In this document: piece by piece, positions 43,502-52,946 of the stretch
Position numbering within the stretch: position 1 is the stretch's first letter
Layout of the letters: every line of letters begins with the position of its first letter
From: Burkholderia sp. Ax-1719
GTDB lineage: Bacteria > Pseudomonadota > Gammaproteobacteria > Burkholderiales > Burkholderiaceae
NCBI RefSeq assembly: GCF_011753055.1
Contig: NZ_VWWJ01000003.1
Location: forward strand, 1-64,000
Length of the DNA stretch: 64,000 nt
Direction: 5' to 3'
The notes under the pieces: model-generated
Seen by the model: the letters and a program-made list of their open reading frames with translations, nothing else
The model's database searches: none
Told to the model about the DNA's origin: nothing
Made by a program: the position numbers and the translations under genes

Positions 43502-44320
43502 TCAGACCGCCATCGCCATGCGTTTGCGCTCGGCGCGCTGCATGAAGTAGTTGCCAACGATGACGCCCACCGTCACCACGGCGATAAAGAGCGTCGCGAG
43601 CGCGTTCATTTCCGGGTTCAGGCCCAGACGCACGCGCGAGAACACCACCAGCGGCAGCGTCGTCGAACCGGGGCCCGAGAGGAACGCCGACAGCACCAGA
43701 TCGTCGATCGACAGCGTGAACGACAGCAGCCAGCCCGCCGCGAGCGCTTGCGAGATCAGCGGCAGCGTGATCTGGAAGAACACCTTGAACGGCGTCGCGC
43801 CCAGATCGAGCGCCGCTTCTTCAAGCGAGGGGTTCAGCTCGCGCACGCGCGACTGCACGATGATGGCGACGTACGAGATACACAGCATCACGTGGCCGAT
43901 CCAGATCGTGAACACGCCGCGCCCAGCCGGCCAGCCGAGCAGCTTGCCCATTTCCACGAACAGCAGCAGCAGCGAGATGCCCTGGATCACCTCGGGAATC
44001 ACCAGCGGCGCGTTGATCATCCCCGTGTAGAGCGTGAAGCCGCGGAAATTGCCCATGCGGGCGAGCACGAAACCCGCCCAGGTGCCGATGATCACCGAGG
44101 CGAACGCCGTCATCAGCGCGATGCGCAGCGACAGCCACGCGGCGGTGATGAGTTCGTCGTCGGTGGCGAGCGCCTGATACCAGCGCGTCGAGAAGCGCGT
44201 CCACACCGTCACCAGTTGCGACTCGTTGAACGAGTAGACGATCAGGCTGATGATCGGGATATAAAGAAACGCAAAGCCGATGCCGAGCGCGATGAATTGC
44301 AGTACGCGATTCGGTTTCAT
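43502..44320 (-). CDS. potI: Putrescine ABC transporter permease PotI
   Basis: 272-residue inner-membrane permease with about six helices. The EAA loop is in ELNPSLEEAALDLGATPFKV. Pairs with PotH to move putrescine/polyamines. Last gene of potFGHI; its ATG overlaps the potH stop by 4 bp. Confidence 0.93.
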   Translation of the reverse strand: MKPNRVLQFIALGIGFAFLYIPIISLIVYSFNESQLVTVWTRFSTRWYQALATDDELITAAWLSLRIALMTAFASVIIGTWAGFVLARMGNFRGFTLYTGMINAPLVIPEVIQGISLLLLFVEMGKLLGWPAGRGVFTIWIGHVMLCISYVAIIVQSRVRELNPSLEEAALDLGATPFKVFFQITLPLISQALAAGWLLSFTLSIDDLVLSAFLSGPGSTTLPLVVFSRVRLGLNPEMNALATLFIAVVTVGVIVGNYFMQRAERKRMAMAV

Positions 44321-45279
44321 TTGCCGCGGCCCTCCAGTTCCTTCGCCTGGAAGTGCTGGAACAGCGCCATCGGCACGAGCAGCAGCAGGACCATCGCGCA
44401 GGTGACGGCGGAAGCCATCGGCCAGTCGGCGTTATCGAAGAACTCATTCCACATGACGCGGCCGATCATCAGCGTATTCGCGCCGCCCAGCAGTTCCGGA
44501 ATCACGTACTCGCCCACCGCCGGGATGAACACCAGCAGACAGCCCGCGATGATGCCGTTCTTCGACAGCGGCAGCGTGATTTCCAGGAATGCGCGCCACG
44601 GCTTCGCGCCCAGATCGTAGGCGGCTTCGAGCAGCGTCAGATCCATCTTCACGAGGTGCGCGTAAAGCGGCATCACGAGGAACGGCAGATACGAATAGAC
44701 CATGCCGATATAAACGGCCGTATTGGTGTGATACAGCTCGATCGGCGAATGGATAATGCCGGTCCACATCAGGAAATTATTCAGCAGTCCGTTGTTCTTC
44801 AGAATGCCGATCCATGCGTAGACGCGGATCAGGAACGAGGTCCAGAACGGCAGCATCACGGCCATCATCAGCACGTTGCGCGTGGCCGGATTCGAGCGTG
44901 CGATGTAGTACGCCATCGGATAGCCGATCAGCAGACACAGCAGCGTCGAAATCGCCGCCACGACCACCGAATTCACATACGTGGCGAAATACAGGCTGTC
45001 CTGGAACAGAAACGCGTAATGCGAGAGGTCGAGCGCGACATGCCAGACGCCCTCGCTGAACGACGTGAGTTCCGTGTAGGGCGGAATGCCAAGCTGCTGG
45101 TCGGCGAAGCTGATCTTCACCACCAGGATGAACGGCACGAGGAAGAACAGCAGCAGCCAGAAGAACGGCCCCGCCACCACGGCGGTGCGGCCGGTCAGGT
45201 TGAAGCGCTTCGCCGGCCAGTTCAGGATCTTTCTGAACGTGCCGGGGTTGCTGGAGGTGCTGGAAATCGTCGTGCTCAT
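44317..45279 (-). CDS. potH: Putrescine ABC transporter permease PotH
   Basis: 320-residue permease with a long cytoplasmic N-terminus, then six helices. EAA-type loop: LTLLEAAYDLGAKPWRAFLE. Partner of PotI and PotG. ATG overlaps the potG stop by 4 bp, so potG-potH-potI are translationally coupled. Confidence 0.93.
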   Translation of the reverse strand: MSTTISSTSSNPGTFRKILNWPAKRFNLTGRTAVVAGPFFWLLLFFLVPFILVVKISFADQQLGIPPYTELTSFSEGVWHVALDLSHYAFLFQDSLYFATYVNSVVVAAISTLLCLLIGYPMAYYIARSNPATRNVLMMAVMLPFWTSFLIRVYAWIGILKNNGLLNNFLMWTGIIHSPIELYHTNTAVYIGMVYSYLPFLVMPLYAHLVKMDLTLLEAAYDLGAKPWRAFLEITLPLSKNGIIAGCLLVFIPAVGEYVIPELLGGANTLMIGRVMWNEFFDNADWPMASAVTCAMVLLLLVPMALFQHFQAKELEGRGK

Positions 45280-46436
45280 GACGTCAGCACCACGCCGGCC
45301 GAGGCGCTCCAGCGCACGTAGACTTCGTCTTCCCAGGTGGGGGAATCGATTTCGGAAAGCGCGAGGCTCGACATGTTCGCGATCACCGTCTTGCCCGAGT
45401 CGAGCTTGACGTGATAAAGCGAGTAGCCGCCCATATAGGCGATATTCTTGACCACGCCACGGCCCCAGTTGAAGACGCCTTCGGGCGGTTTGCGCGTGAG
45501 CGAAATGCGCTCCGGGCGCACCGAGATCGTCACGGGCATGCCCAACGGCCCGGTGATGCCGTGGTTCACGTAGAGATGCACGGGCAGATCCGGCGATTCC
45601 ACGTAGACGTGATCCGGCTCGTCTTCCACCACATTGCCTTCGAACAGATTGGTCGAGCCGATGAATTCCGCCGAGAAACGGCTGTTCGGATATTCGTAGA
45701 CTTCATTGGGCGTGCCGAGCTGGACGATCTGCCCTTCGCTCATGACGGCCAGACGCCCCGCCATCGTCATCGCCTCTTCCTGGTCGTGCGTGACCATGAT
45801 GCAGGTGACGCCCACCTTGTCGAGAATATTGACCAGTTCGATCTGGGTGCGCTGGCGAATCTGCTTGTCGAGCGCCGACATCGGCTCGTCGAGCAGCAGC
45901 AGCTTGGGGCGCTTCACCAGCGAGCGCGCCAGTGCCACGCGCTGCTGCTGGCCGCCAGAGAGCTGATGCGGCTTGCGCTTCGCAAAGCGCGACATCTGCA
46001 CCAGTTCGAGCGCATTGGCCACGCGCTCCTTAAGTTCGGCCTTCTTCACGCCTTCCTGGCGCAGCCCAAAGCCGACGTTCGATTCCACCGTCATATGCGG
46101 AAAGAGCGCATACGACTGGAACATCATGTTGACCGGGCGGCGGTACGGCGGCAACGAAGCGAGGTCTTCGCCATCGATCAGGATCTTGCCCGACGTGATC
46201 GTTTCCAGACCGGCGAGCATGCGCAGCAAAGTGGACTTGCCGCAGCCCGAGCTGCCAAGCAGCGCGAACAGCTCGCCCTTCTTCACCGACAGGTTGACGC
46301 CCTTGACGGCCGTCGTGTCGCCGAACTTCTTGACGACATCGACGACCTGCACGAAGTTGTCCGCGGCTGGATCGCTCGCGGCGAAGCCCGTAGGCAGCGC
46401 GACGGCTGCGGCCGGCACACTCGACTGGTCACTCAT
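45276..46436 (-). CDS. potG: Putrescine ABC transporter ATP-binding protein PotG
   Basis: 386 residues: Walker A GSSGCGKST, signature LSGGQQQR, Walker B LLLLDEP, switch His in MVTHDQEEAM, and a C-terminal TOBE domain. This architecture is typical of PotA/PotG. ATG 46436 (MSDQSSVPAAAVALP) is preferred; the upstream 18 codons lack conserved residues. A 123-bp gap with a hairpin separates it from potF. Confidence 0.93.
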   Translation of the reverse strand: MSDQSSVPAAAVALPTGFAASDPAADNFVQVVDVVKKFGDTTAVKGVNLSVKKGELFALLGSSGCGKSTLLRMLAGLETITSGKILIDGEDLASLPPYRRPVNMMFQSYALFPHMTVESNVGFGLRQEGVKKAELKERVANALELVQMSRFAKRKPHQLSGGQQQRVALARSLVKRPKLLLLDEPMSALDKQIRQRTQIELVNILDKVGVTCIMVTHDQEEAMTMAGRLAVMSEGQIVQLGTPNEVYEYPNSRFSAEFIGSTNLFEGNVVEDEPDHVYVESPDLPVHLYVNHGITGPLGMPVTISVRPERISLTRKPPEGVFNWGRGVVKNIAYMGGYSLYHVKLDSGKTVIANMSSLALSEIDSPTWEDEVYVRWSASAGVVLTS

Positions 46437-46489
46437 GATTCTCTCTGCCCTGCCTTTCTGACTTGATACCTTGACGGGGTTGACGAACA

Positions 46490-46516
46490 AAGCCCCCGGT
46501 AGGTGCCGAGGGCTTG
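46490..46516 (-). other. Hairpin between potF and potG
   Basis: AAGCCC and GGGCTT arms around a GC-rich centre. It probably tunes expression of the permease genes relative to the binding protein; no strong U-run. Confidence 0.4.
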
Positions 46517-46559
46517 GGGTAAAACGCGAAACGTAGTCGTGGCTACGCGGGCGACCGCG

Positions 46560-47660
46560 TCAGCGGCCCGACTTGAACTCGGTCCACAGACGCGTCTGCA
46601 GGCGCTGGATTTCCGGCGGCAGCGGCTTGAGCAGGAACAGCGTCTTGAGCGTTTCCGGCGACGGATACACCGCCGGATCGTTCGCGATGTCCTTGTTCAC
46701 GTACTTGCGCGCTTCCGCATTGGCGCTCGGGTAGTACACGGCGTTGGTGATCGCGGCGTGGACCTGCGGCGTCTCGATGTAGTTGATCCACTGGTACGCG
46801 GCATCCTTGTGCTGCGCATCCTTCGGGATCGTCATCACGTCAAACCAGATCGGCGCGCCGCCCTTCGGAATGTAGTACTCGATGTGATACGGCTTCTTCG
46901 CCTCGATCGCGCGATGCTTGGCGATCACGACGTCGCCCGACCAGCCGTACGCGAAGCAGACATCGCCGCCGACCATATCGTTGATATAGCCCGACGAGTT
47001 GAACTGCGTGATGTACGGACGGATCTTCTTCATCATCGCCAGCGCGGCGCGATAGTCTTCCGGATTCGTCGAAAGCGGGTCCTTGCCGATGTAGTGCAGC
47101 GCGGCGGCAAAGAACTGGTCCGGCGCGTCGAGCACGGACACGCCGCAGGCCTTCAGCTTCGAGAGGTTCTCGGGCTTGAAGAGGATGTCCCAGTTGTCGA
47201 GCGGCACGTTCTTGCCGAGGATCTGCTGCGCCTTTTCGACGTTATAGGCGAGACCCGTCGTGCCGTAGGCCCAGGGCACCGCGAACTTGTTGCCCGGATC
47301 CGCGCCGGCGACCAGCGCCATCAGCTGCGGATCGAGATACTTGAGATTGGGGATCTTCGACTTGTCGAGCGGCGAGAAGATGCCGGCGGCGATCTGCTTG
47401 CCTGCGTAGTTGGTGGTCGGCACGACGATGTCGTAGCCCGAATTGCCCGCGAGCAGCTTGGCCTGCAGGGTGTCGTCGCTATCGTAGTTGTCGTACTTGA
47501 CCGTGACGCCGGTCTGCTTCTGGAAGTTCGGAATCGTGTCTTTGGCGATGTAATCGGACCAGTTGTAGACGTTCAGTTGCGTATCTTTCGCGACCGATGC
47601 CACCCACGGCGACGCACACAGTGCGAGCACAGCCAGTTTCGCCAAAACCCGTTTCTTCAT
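46560..47660 (-). CDS. potF: Putrescine-binding periplasmic protein PotF
   Basis: 366 residues. Signal peptide MKKRVLAKLAVLALCASPWV with cleavage near ASVAKD. The mature protein begins TQLNVYNWSDYIAKDTIPNF, the PotD/PotF signature. YDIVVPTTNYAGKQI and CFAYGWSGDVVIA correspond to ligand-pocket segments. GGAG 7 nt before ATG 47660. Promoter-proximal gene of potFGHI. Confidence 0.94.
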   Translation of the reverse strand: MKKRVLAKLAVLALCASPWVASVAKDTQLNVYNWSDYIAKDTIPNFQKQTGVTVKYDNYDSDDTLQAKLLAGNSGYDIVVPTTNYAGKQIAAGIFSPLDKSKIPNLKYLDPQLMALVAGADPGNKFAVPWAYGTTGLAYNVEKAQQILGKNVPLDNWDILFKPENLSKLKACGVSVLDAPDQFFAAALHYIGKDPLSTNPEDYRAALAMMKKIRPYITQFNSSGYINDMVGGDVCFAYGWSGDVVIAKHRAIEAKKPYHIEYYIPKGGAPIWFDVMTIPKDAQHKDAAYQWINYIETPQVHAAITNAVYYPSANAEARKYVNKDIANDPAVYPSPETLKTLFLLKPLPPEIQRLQTRLWTEFKSGR

Positions 47661-48148
47661 CCCGTTCTCCGTTCTTAGACCTTTGTTTGCCGCGTACCCG
47701 TGCCGGCGCCGCATGTGCGCCGCACAAGGCGGCCCCCAGAATTTACCGAACCTACCATCAATCGCGCCAGGCGACAAAAAAGAACGTCAGCATGTCGCGC
47801 AAACGGAACAGGACCCGCGCGGTTGGACTCGCAGGCGCGTGGCAGGCGGTAAATCGCGCGCAATTTTAGCCGTTTGAGCGCCCCTGTCTACAAAAAAAAC
47901 GTCCGTGCGACATTCGCGCGACGCCGGCTGCCCAGCCCGGCACGCGGCTGATCCGGATTGCATCGGCTGCACCCGGGCGCAGGCTGCGCCCGGGCTTGCG
48001 GCCACCCTTCCCGATGGTAAGAAAATCCTTGCCATTTCAACTGGATGGGCAAGAAAAGCCCCTCGCCGCGAATCGGTTAACATAGCGGGGTTTTCCGCAC
48101 GGCCGGCGCACCATTTTCGCCCCGGCCATCCCGCCCCAAGATATATCG
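47661..48148. other. Divergent potF/DUF1289 intergenic region (488 bp)
   Basis: No gene is supported. A perfect inverted repeat (CCCGGGCGCAG 47972-47982, CTGCGCCCGGG 47984-47994) stands near the middle and could terminate or insulate the divergent units. An A8 run is at 47891-47898. Promoters are not assignable by eye. Confidence 0.4.
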
Positions 48149-48352
48149 ATGGCTTCCAATCTCCACGACCTTCCCGACAGCCCCTGCATCGGCGTGTGCT
48201 CCACGCTGTTCGACGACATCTGTAAAGGCTGCGGCCGCACTGCGATCGAAGTCTCCAACTGGGTCTTTCTGAGCGACGAAGAAAAGCGCGCCATCTGGAC
48301 CCGCATTGAGCGCGAAGGCACCGCCATGCGCTTCCAGCCGAAAAACGCCTGA
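48149..48352 (+). CDS. DUF1289 Cys-rich small protein
   Basis: 67 residues. SPCIGVCSTLFDDICKGCGR has the four Cys characteristic of DUF1289, possibly a metal or Fe-S site, followed by the WVFLSDEEKRAIWTRI helix. Function unknown. A hairpin terminator follows. Confidence 0.88.
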   Translation: MASNLHDLPDSPCIGVCSTLFDDICKGCGRTAIEVSNWVFLSDEEKRAIWTRIEREGTAMRFQPKNA

Positions 48353-48368
48353 CGCTTCAGCGGCATAA

Positions 48369-48391
48369 AAAAACGCCGGACTTTGCCGGCG
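48369..48391. terminator. Bidirectional terminator between DUF1289 and ompW-like genes
   Basis: AACGCCGG and CCGGCGTT arms at 48369-48391 with flanking A-tract (AAAAAAA) on the left, which gives a U-run for the minus-strand ompW-like transcript. Confidence 0.7.
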
Positions 48392-48423
48392 TTCAAGTTC
48401 GCTCGCACTAATATGCGCGGGCC

Positions 48424-49065
48424 TCAGAACTTCATGCCGACGCCGATACCCACGATGATCGGATCGATATAGAGCGTGCCGAGCGACGAGCCGTTGAGCG
48501 ATGCGCCCGTGCGCATCCAGATCTTCTTGACGTCCGCGTTCACGAACACATTCTTCGCCACCTGATAGTCGACGCCAAATTGCAGCGCCGGCCCGAAGCT
48601 ATGGTTGTCGATCGAAATGGGTTGACCGCCCGCATGCAGACCGTTGTTGTAGAACAGCGTGTAGTTGATGCCCGCGCCGACGTATGGCCGGAACACACCG
48701 GCGTTGTTGAAGTGGTACTGCAGCAGCAGCGTGGGCGGCAGCACGCCGACACCGCCCAGCGCGCCGAGGCTCGACGTGACCTGATGGCGTGAAGTGCCGA
48801 GAATCAGCTCTGCGCCGATGTTGTTCGTCACCATATAGGTGAAGTCCAGCTCGGGGACGATGGCGTTGTTGACGTTGGTGTTGAGCGTGGTGAGCGCGCC
48901 GCTCGTGCCCACCTGCGGCATGATGCTGATCGCGCGCAGACGCACGAGCCAGTCGCCGGCGTAGATGCCCGTGTCGGGCGTGGCGGCTTGTGCTGCCGAA
49001 GCGGCGAAAGCCGCGCCAAGTGCGAGTACGGCAGCGGCCGCGATGGTCTTGATGTGGTTTTTCAT
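48424..49065 (-). CDS. OmpW-family outer-membrane porin
   Basis: 213 residues. Signal peptide MKNHIKTIAAAAVLALGAAF with cleavage after AAQA. Eight-stranded beta-barrel features: AGDWLVRLRAISIMPQVG at the N-terminus and the terminal IDPIIVGIGVGMKF ending in Phe, required for BAM assembly. OmpW channels carry small hydrophobic solutes. ATG 49065 has AGGGG upstream. Confidence 0.93.
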   Translation of the reverse strand: MKNHIKTIAAAAVLALGAAFAASAAQAATPDTGIYAGDWLVRLRAISIMPQVGTSGALTTLNTNVNNAIVPELDFTYMVTNNIGAELILGTSRHQVTSSLGALGGVGVLPPTLLLQYHFNNAGVFRPYVGAGINYTLFYNNGLHAGGQPISIDNHSFGPALQFGVDYQVAKNVFVNADVKKIWMRTGASLNGSSLGTLYIDPIIVGIGVGMKF

Positions 49066-49149
49066 GGTGATTGCCCCTGTTGTTCCCGCGGTCATTCGCA
49101 AGACACTGCGAATTTTCCGAGGCAGAGGCGATCACATTCTTGATGCGAA

Positions 49150-50340
49150 TCAGTTGAGCGCAAACGCCGCGCGATGTGCGACCGCAGGTCGCGCAGAACC
49201 CGTCAAAAGCAGCTCCAAAAGATCCCTCACCGAGCGGATCGCGTTGCCAAAAGGCAACGTTTCGCGCCCGCGGAAAAAGAGTCCGTTCGACACATCGCCA
49301 CGCAAGGCAGCGGCAAGACGCGTATCGATACAGAAGTGCCCGAACTTCTCGATGCCGTCGCGCAAACCGCACACGGAGAGACATTCGAGCCCCGTTGGGC
49401 AAGCATTCTTGACCTGACCGATCTTGGTGCGGATACGCGATTCGTTGCGCAGGTAACGATCGAGCCACGGCGTTTTCACGGCGCGCGCGGGCAGTCCCGT
49501 CACGCTCACGAATTCGACGATGTCTTCGGGCTTCGCGTCGACGAGCACACGCTTGAAATTGGGATGCGCATCGCCCTCTTCCGTCACGGCGAACGGCGTG
49601 CCCACCTGCACGCCGTTCGCGCCGGCTTGCAGCCAGCGGCGCACGGCTTCATGGCTGTTGATGCCGCCGCCCACGATCAGCGGCACGTCGGCGCGCGTGA
49701 TGCCGAGCGTCGCGTACACGCCGTCCAGTTCCTCGAAAATGCGCTCGAAGCCGAAGCGCTCGTTGCCCATGTCGGCGAGATCGGTCACGCCAAGATGACC
49801 GCCCGCATGCGCCGGATGCTCGATCACCACGGCATCGGGCAGACGGCCCTTCTTCATCCACTTTTTGAGGATGAGCGACACGCCGCGCGCGTCGGACAGG
49901 ATCGGGATCAACGCGATATCTACGCCTGCGGTGAGGTCGGGCAGATCGAGCGGCAGGCCCGCGCCCATGACGATGGCGTGGGCGCCGTGCTCGCAGGCCG
50001 CGCGCACGTAATCGGCGTGCGCGTTGACGGCCTTCATGACGTTCACGGCAATCATGCCGCTGCCCGCGGCGAGCTTGCGCGCGGCTTCAATCTCGCGGCC
50101 CAGCGCGACGAGATTGGCTTGCGCGAGCGTTTCGTGGCGCGGATCGGCGCGGCATTGCTCGATGAGATCGGCGTGATGATGGCGCAGGTCGATGCTGGCG
50201 ATGGTGCCGACCGCACCCTCGCGGGCGACGCTGCCCGCGAGCCGATGCGCGGAAATGCCGACGCCCATGCCACCTTGCACGATGGGCAGCAGTTGACGGC
50301 CACGAAGTTGGAGCGGCGCGAATGAATGATCAGGAAACAT
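49150..50340 (-). CDS. Nitronate monooxygenase / 2-nitropropane dioxygenase-like flavoprotein
   Basis: 396-residue FMN TIM barrel from ATG 50340 (MFPDHSFAPLQLRGRQLLPI). PIVQGGMGVGISAHRLAG, EHPAHAGGHLGVTD and VPLIVGGGINSHEAV are the substrate/FMN-binding segments shared by NMO and FabK-type enzymes. The C-terminus has two Cys pairs near KNACPTGLECLSVCGL, which may bind a metal and are not typical of short NMOs. Confidence 0.85.
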   Translation of the reverse strand: MFPDHSFAPLQLRGRQLLPIVQGGMGVGISAHRLAGSVAREGAVGTIASIDLRHHHADLIEQCRADPRHETLAQANLVALGREIEAARKLAAGSGMIAVNVMKAVNAHADYVRAACEHGAHAIVMGAGLPLDLPDLTAGVDIALIPILSDARGVSLILKKWMKKGRLPDAVVIEHPAHAGGHLGVTDLADMGNERFGFERIFEELDGVYATLGITRADVPLIVGGGINSHEAVRRWLQAGANGVQVGTPFAVTEEGDAHPNFKRVLVDAKPEDIVEFVSVTGLPARAVKTPWLDRYLRNESRIRTKIGQVKNACPTGLECLSVCGLRDGIEKFGHFCIDTRLAAALRGDVSNGLFFRGRETLPFGNAIRSVRDLLELLLTGSARPAVAHRAAFALN

Positions 50341-50503
50341 GATGACCCGCTTAGCGTTGTCGATGACAAAACGCTTATGGTCGCGCGCACCCTTTTGGCA
50401 GCATTGATAAAAATCAAAAACAAATGCGGGAGCCACGCATGACTCCCGCATCAATGACTTAAATCAATATGTCGCACCGGGACATTTGCCAGGCGCGACA
50501 GTT

Positions 50504-50539
50504 TGACCGGCTCAGTGACCGTCTCAGTGACCGTCTCAG
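50504..50539. repeat. Three 12-bp tandem repeats over the aldehyde dehydrogenase stop
   Basis: TGACCGGCTCAG, TGACCGTCTCAG, TGACCGTCTCAG (50504-50539). On the minus strand the first unit carries the TGA stop (50536-50538), and the next two give further in-frame TGA codons every 12 nt. Confidence 0.85.
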
Positions 50540-51969
50540 GCCTTCGGCACCTTGAACTGCATCGACTTGTATTCGAGATATTCCTCGAGGCCATAGACGC
50601 CGTTCTCGCGGCCGTGGCCCGACTGCTTGTAGCCGCCGAACGGCGCGGCCATGTTCCAGGCGCCGCCGTTGATGTCGATCTGGCCCGTGCGGATGCGGCG
50701 CGCCACGCGCATCGCGCGCTCGTCGCTACCGGCCCAGACTGCGCCGCCCAGACCGTAGAGCGAATCGTTGGCGATCGCCACGGCATCGTCTTCGTCTTTC
50801 GCCGTGAGAATCGTCAGCACCGGGCCGAAGATCTCTTCCTGCGCGATGGCGGCGTCGCGCGGCACGCGGCCAAACACCGTCGGCTTGACGAAGAAGCCCT
50901 TCGTCAGGCCTTCGGGCATGCCAGCGCCGCCGGTGACGAGTTCCGCGCCATCGGCGATGCCGCGCTCGATAAAGTGCTGCACGCGCTCCTGCTGCACCTT
51001 CGAAGCGAGCGGGCCGAGCTTCGCTTTCTCGTCGCGCGGATCGGCGACCGTGTAGGCTTCGGCGGCGGCCTTGGCCAGCTCGCGCGCTTCCTCGTAGCGC
51101 GATTCCGGCACGATCATGCGCGTGTGCGCCGAGCAGGTCTGCCCCGAGTTCAGGAAGCACGCGCCCACCGTGCCCTTCACCGCGGCGGCAAAGTCCGCAT
51201 CGTCGAGCACGACCGAAGCCGATTTGCCGCCCAGTTCCAGCGACACGCGCTTGACGCTCGCCGACGCCACTTCCGAGACGCGCTTGCCCGCACGCGTCGA
51301 GCCCGTGAACGAGACCATATCCACTTGCGGATGGCGCGCCATCAGTTCGCCGACGACCGGGCCGTAACCGCTCACGAGATTGAAGACGCCAGCGGGCAAG
51401 CCCGCTTCGTGGATCGCCTCGGCCAGCACGAAGGCGTTGAGCGGCGCGATCTCGGAAGGCTTGAGCACGACGGTGCAGCCCGCAGCCAGCGCGGCGGCGA
51501 CCTTCAGCGTGATCTGGTTGAGCGGATAGTTCCACGGCGTGATGGCCGCGACGACGCCAACCGCCTCGCGCACCACCAGCGAATTGCCGACGCGCTCCTC
51601 GTACTGGAATTCGTTCGCAAGCTTCGCGTACGCGGCCCAGTTGTAGACCGGACCGCCCACCTGGATCGCGCGCGCGAGCTTGAGCGGCATGCCGACTTCG
51701 CCCGCGATCAATTGCGCGAGTTCGTCGGTGCGGGCCTTGAGGTTGTCGGCGATCTTTTGCAGATACGCGCCGCGTTCGGCGGCGGGCGTCGTGGACCAGG
51801 CGTCGAAGGCCGCGCGAGCGGCGGCGATGGCGGCTTCGGCGTCGGCTTCGTTGCCTTCGGGGATGCGGCCCATGACGGCCTCGCTGCCCGAGTCGATCAC
51901 GTCGATCGTGCCTTTGCCGTGCGGCGCGACCCACTGGCCGTTGATGTAGAGCTGGTCGAACTGTTTCAT
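50536..51969 (-). CDS. NAD(P)+-dependent aldehyde dehydrogenase
   Basis: 477 residues. ALDH fold: [20 protein letters not shown], catalytic Glu in LELGGKSA, catalytic Cys in [24 protein letters not shown] and [14 protein letters not shown]. The substrate is not evident. AGGAG 8 nt upstream of ATG 51969. Ends within 12-bp tandem repeats. Confidence 0.94.
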   Translation of the reverse strand: MKQFDQLYINGQWVAPHGKGTIDVIDSGSEAVMGRIPEGNEADAEAAIAAARAAFDAWSTTPAAERGAYLQKIADNLKARTDELAQLIAGEVGMPLKLARAIQVGGPVYNWAAYAKLANEFQYEERVGNSLVVREAVGVVAAITPWNYPLNQITLKVAAALAAGCTVVLKPSEIAPLNAFVLAEAIHEAGLPAGVFNLVSGYGPVVGELMARHPQVDMVSFTGSTRAGKRVSEVASASVKRVSLELGGKSASVVLDDADFAAAVKGTVGACFLNSGQTCSAHTRMIVPESRYEEARELAKAAAEAYTVADPRDEKAKLGPLASKVQQERVQHFIERGIADGAELVTGGAGMPEGLTKGFFVKPTVFGRVPRDAAIAQEEIFGPVLTILTAKDEDDAVAIANDSLYGLGGAVWAGSDERAMRVARRIRTGQIDINGGAWNMAAPFGGYKQSGHGRENGVYGLEEYLEYKSMQFKVPKA

Positions 51970-52114
51970 GCGCGGTGCTCCTGTCTCCGAGTGTGTTCTT
52001 GCAGTGTCCTGCATTCTAGCGTGCTTGACGCTTACGGAAGGTAGTGCGCACGTTCAGGCGGCGGTTTTGGTCGCACCCTTATACTGCGCGCTCCTTTACT
52101 CGGGTTCGCGCTAC

Positions 52115-52858
52115 ATGAAACGCACGCTGCTTTCTCTCGCCATCGGTTTTGCGCCGCTGCTCGCTCACGCGGGCTGCGAAGACAACTTCCAGAAATGGAC
52201 GTCGCAACTGCATCCGGGCCGCACGCTCGATACTGAACATGCGGTCTGCAAGGTCTGGCCGGCCAACGAGGCGCTGACGATTGCAGCCTTGCCCCTGCCG
52301 CAAAAGAACAATAGCGACGACGAAGGCACCGACGATCTGGAGGTACTGGTCGCGGATACGGCTTCGGGAACAGTGATCGCGCATCAGTTCCAGAAAGGCG
52401 CGATTTCCTACGATGCGATCCGCTTTTCCGGCCTGACGCTCGATACCGCGCGCTATCAACTCACGCCGCAAAACCGCGCGTTCGGCGTGCGCGTGGTGCA
52501 TGAGGGCTCGTCGCGCGTGAACCCGTTCTCGCAAACGGCGTTGAGCCTCTATGTCGTCGATGGCCAGAGCCTGCGCACGGTCGTCGACAGACTGCTCGTG
52601 GAGGATTCGGGCGGCGAATGGGACGGCAACTGCGCCGGCACCTTCAACAATACGACGCGTACGCTCGATCTCGGCCCGGCGGGCAAGGAAGGCTATGTGA
52701 CGCTCAAGGTCACGGAAAAGTCATCGGACACGGTCAACGTCGTCAAGAATGGCGAGTGCCAGTACGACGTGTCGAAATCGGCAAAGCGGGCGGCCTTCAC
52801 GCTCGAATACCGCAACGGCAAGTACGGTGTGCCGAAGAGCATGCAATACAGCGATTGA
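52115..52858 (+). CDS. Exported protein of unknown function
   Basis: 247 residues from ATG 52115. Signal peptide MKRTLLSLAIGFAPLLAHAG. Mature sequence has four Cys (CEDNF, HAVCKVW, GNCAGTF, GECQYD), suggesting two disulphides, and many short beta segments. No recognised family. Confidence 0.75.
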   Translation: MKRTLLSLAIGFAPLLAHAGCEDNFQKWTSQLHPGRTLDTEHAVCKVWPANEALTIAALPLPQKNNSDDEGTDDLEVLVADTASGTVIAHQFQKGAISYDAIRFSGLTLDTARYQLTPQNRAFGVRVVHEGSSRVNPFSQTALSLYVVDGQSLRTVVDRLLVEDSGGEWDGNCAGTFNNTTRTLDLGPAGKEGYVTLKVTEKSSDTVNVVKNGECQYDVSKSAKRAAFTLEYRNGKYGVPKSMQYSD

Positions 52859-52876
52859 TCCGTAAGCGCGCACAAG

Positions 52877-52915
52877 AAAAAACGGGCGACGCATGACGCG
52901 TCGCCCGTTTTTATT
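52877..52915. terminator. Bidirectional terminator between exported protein and ybiT
   Basis: AAAAAACGGGCGACGC and GCGTCGCCCGTTTTT arms with short loop, U-runs on both strands. Confidence 0.88.
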
Positions 52916-52946
52916 TCAAGCTGCGATCAGCAACAGCAGCCGGATC

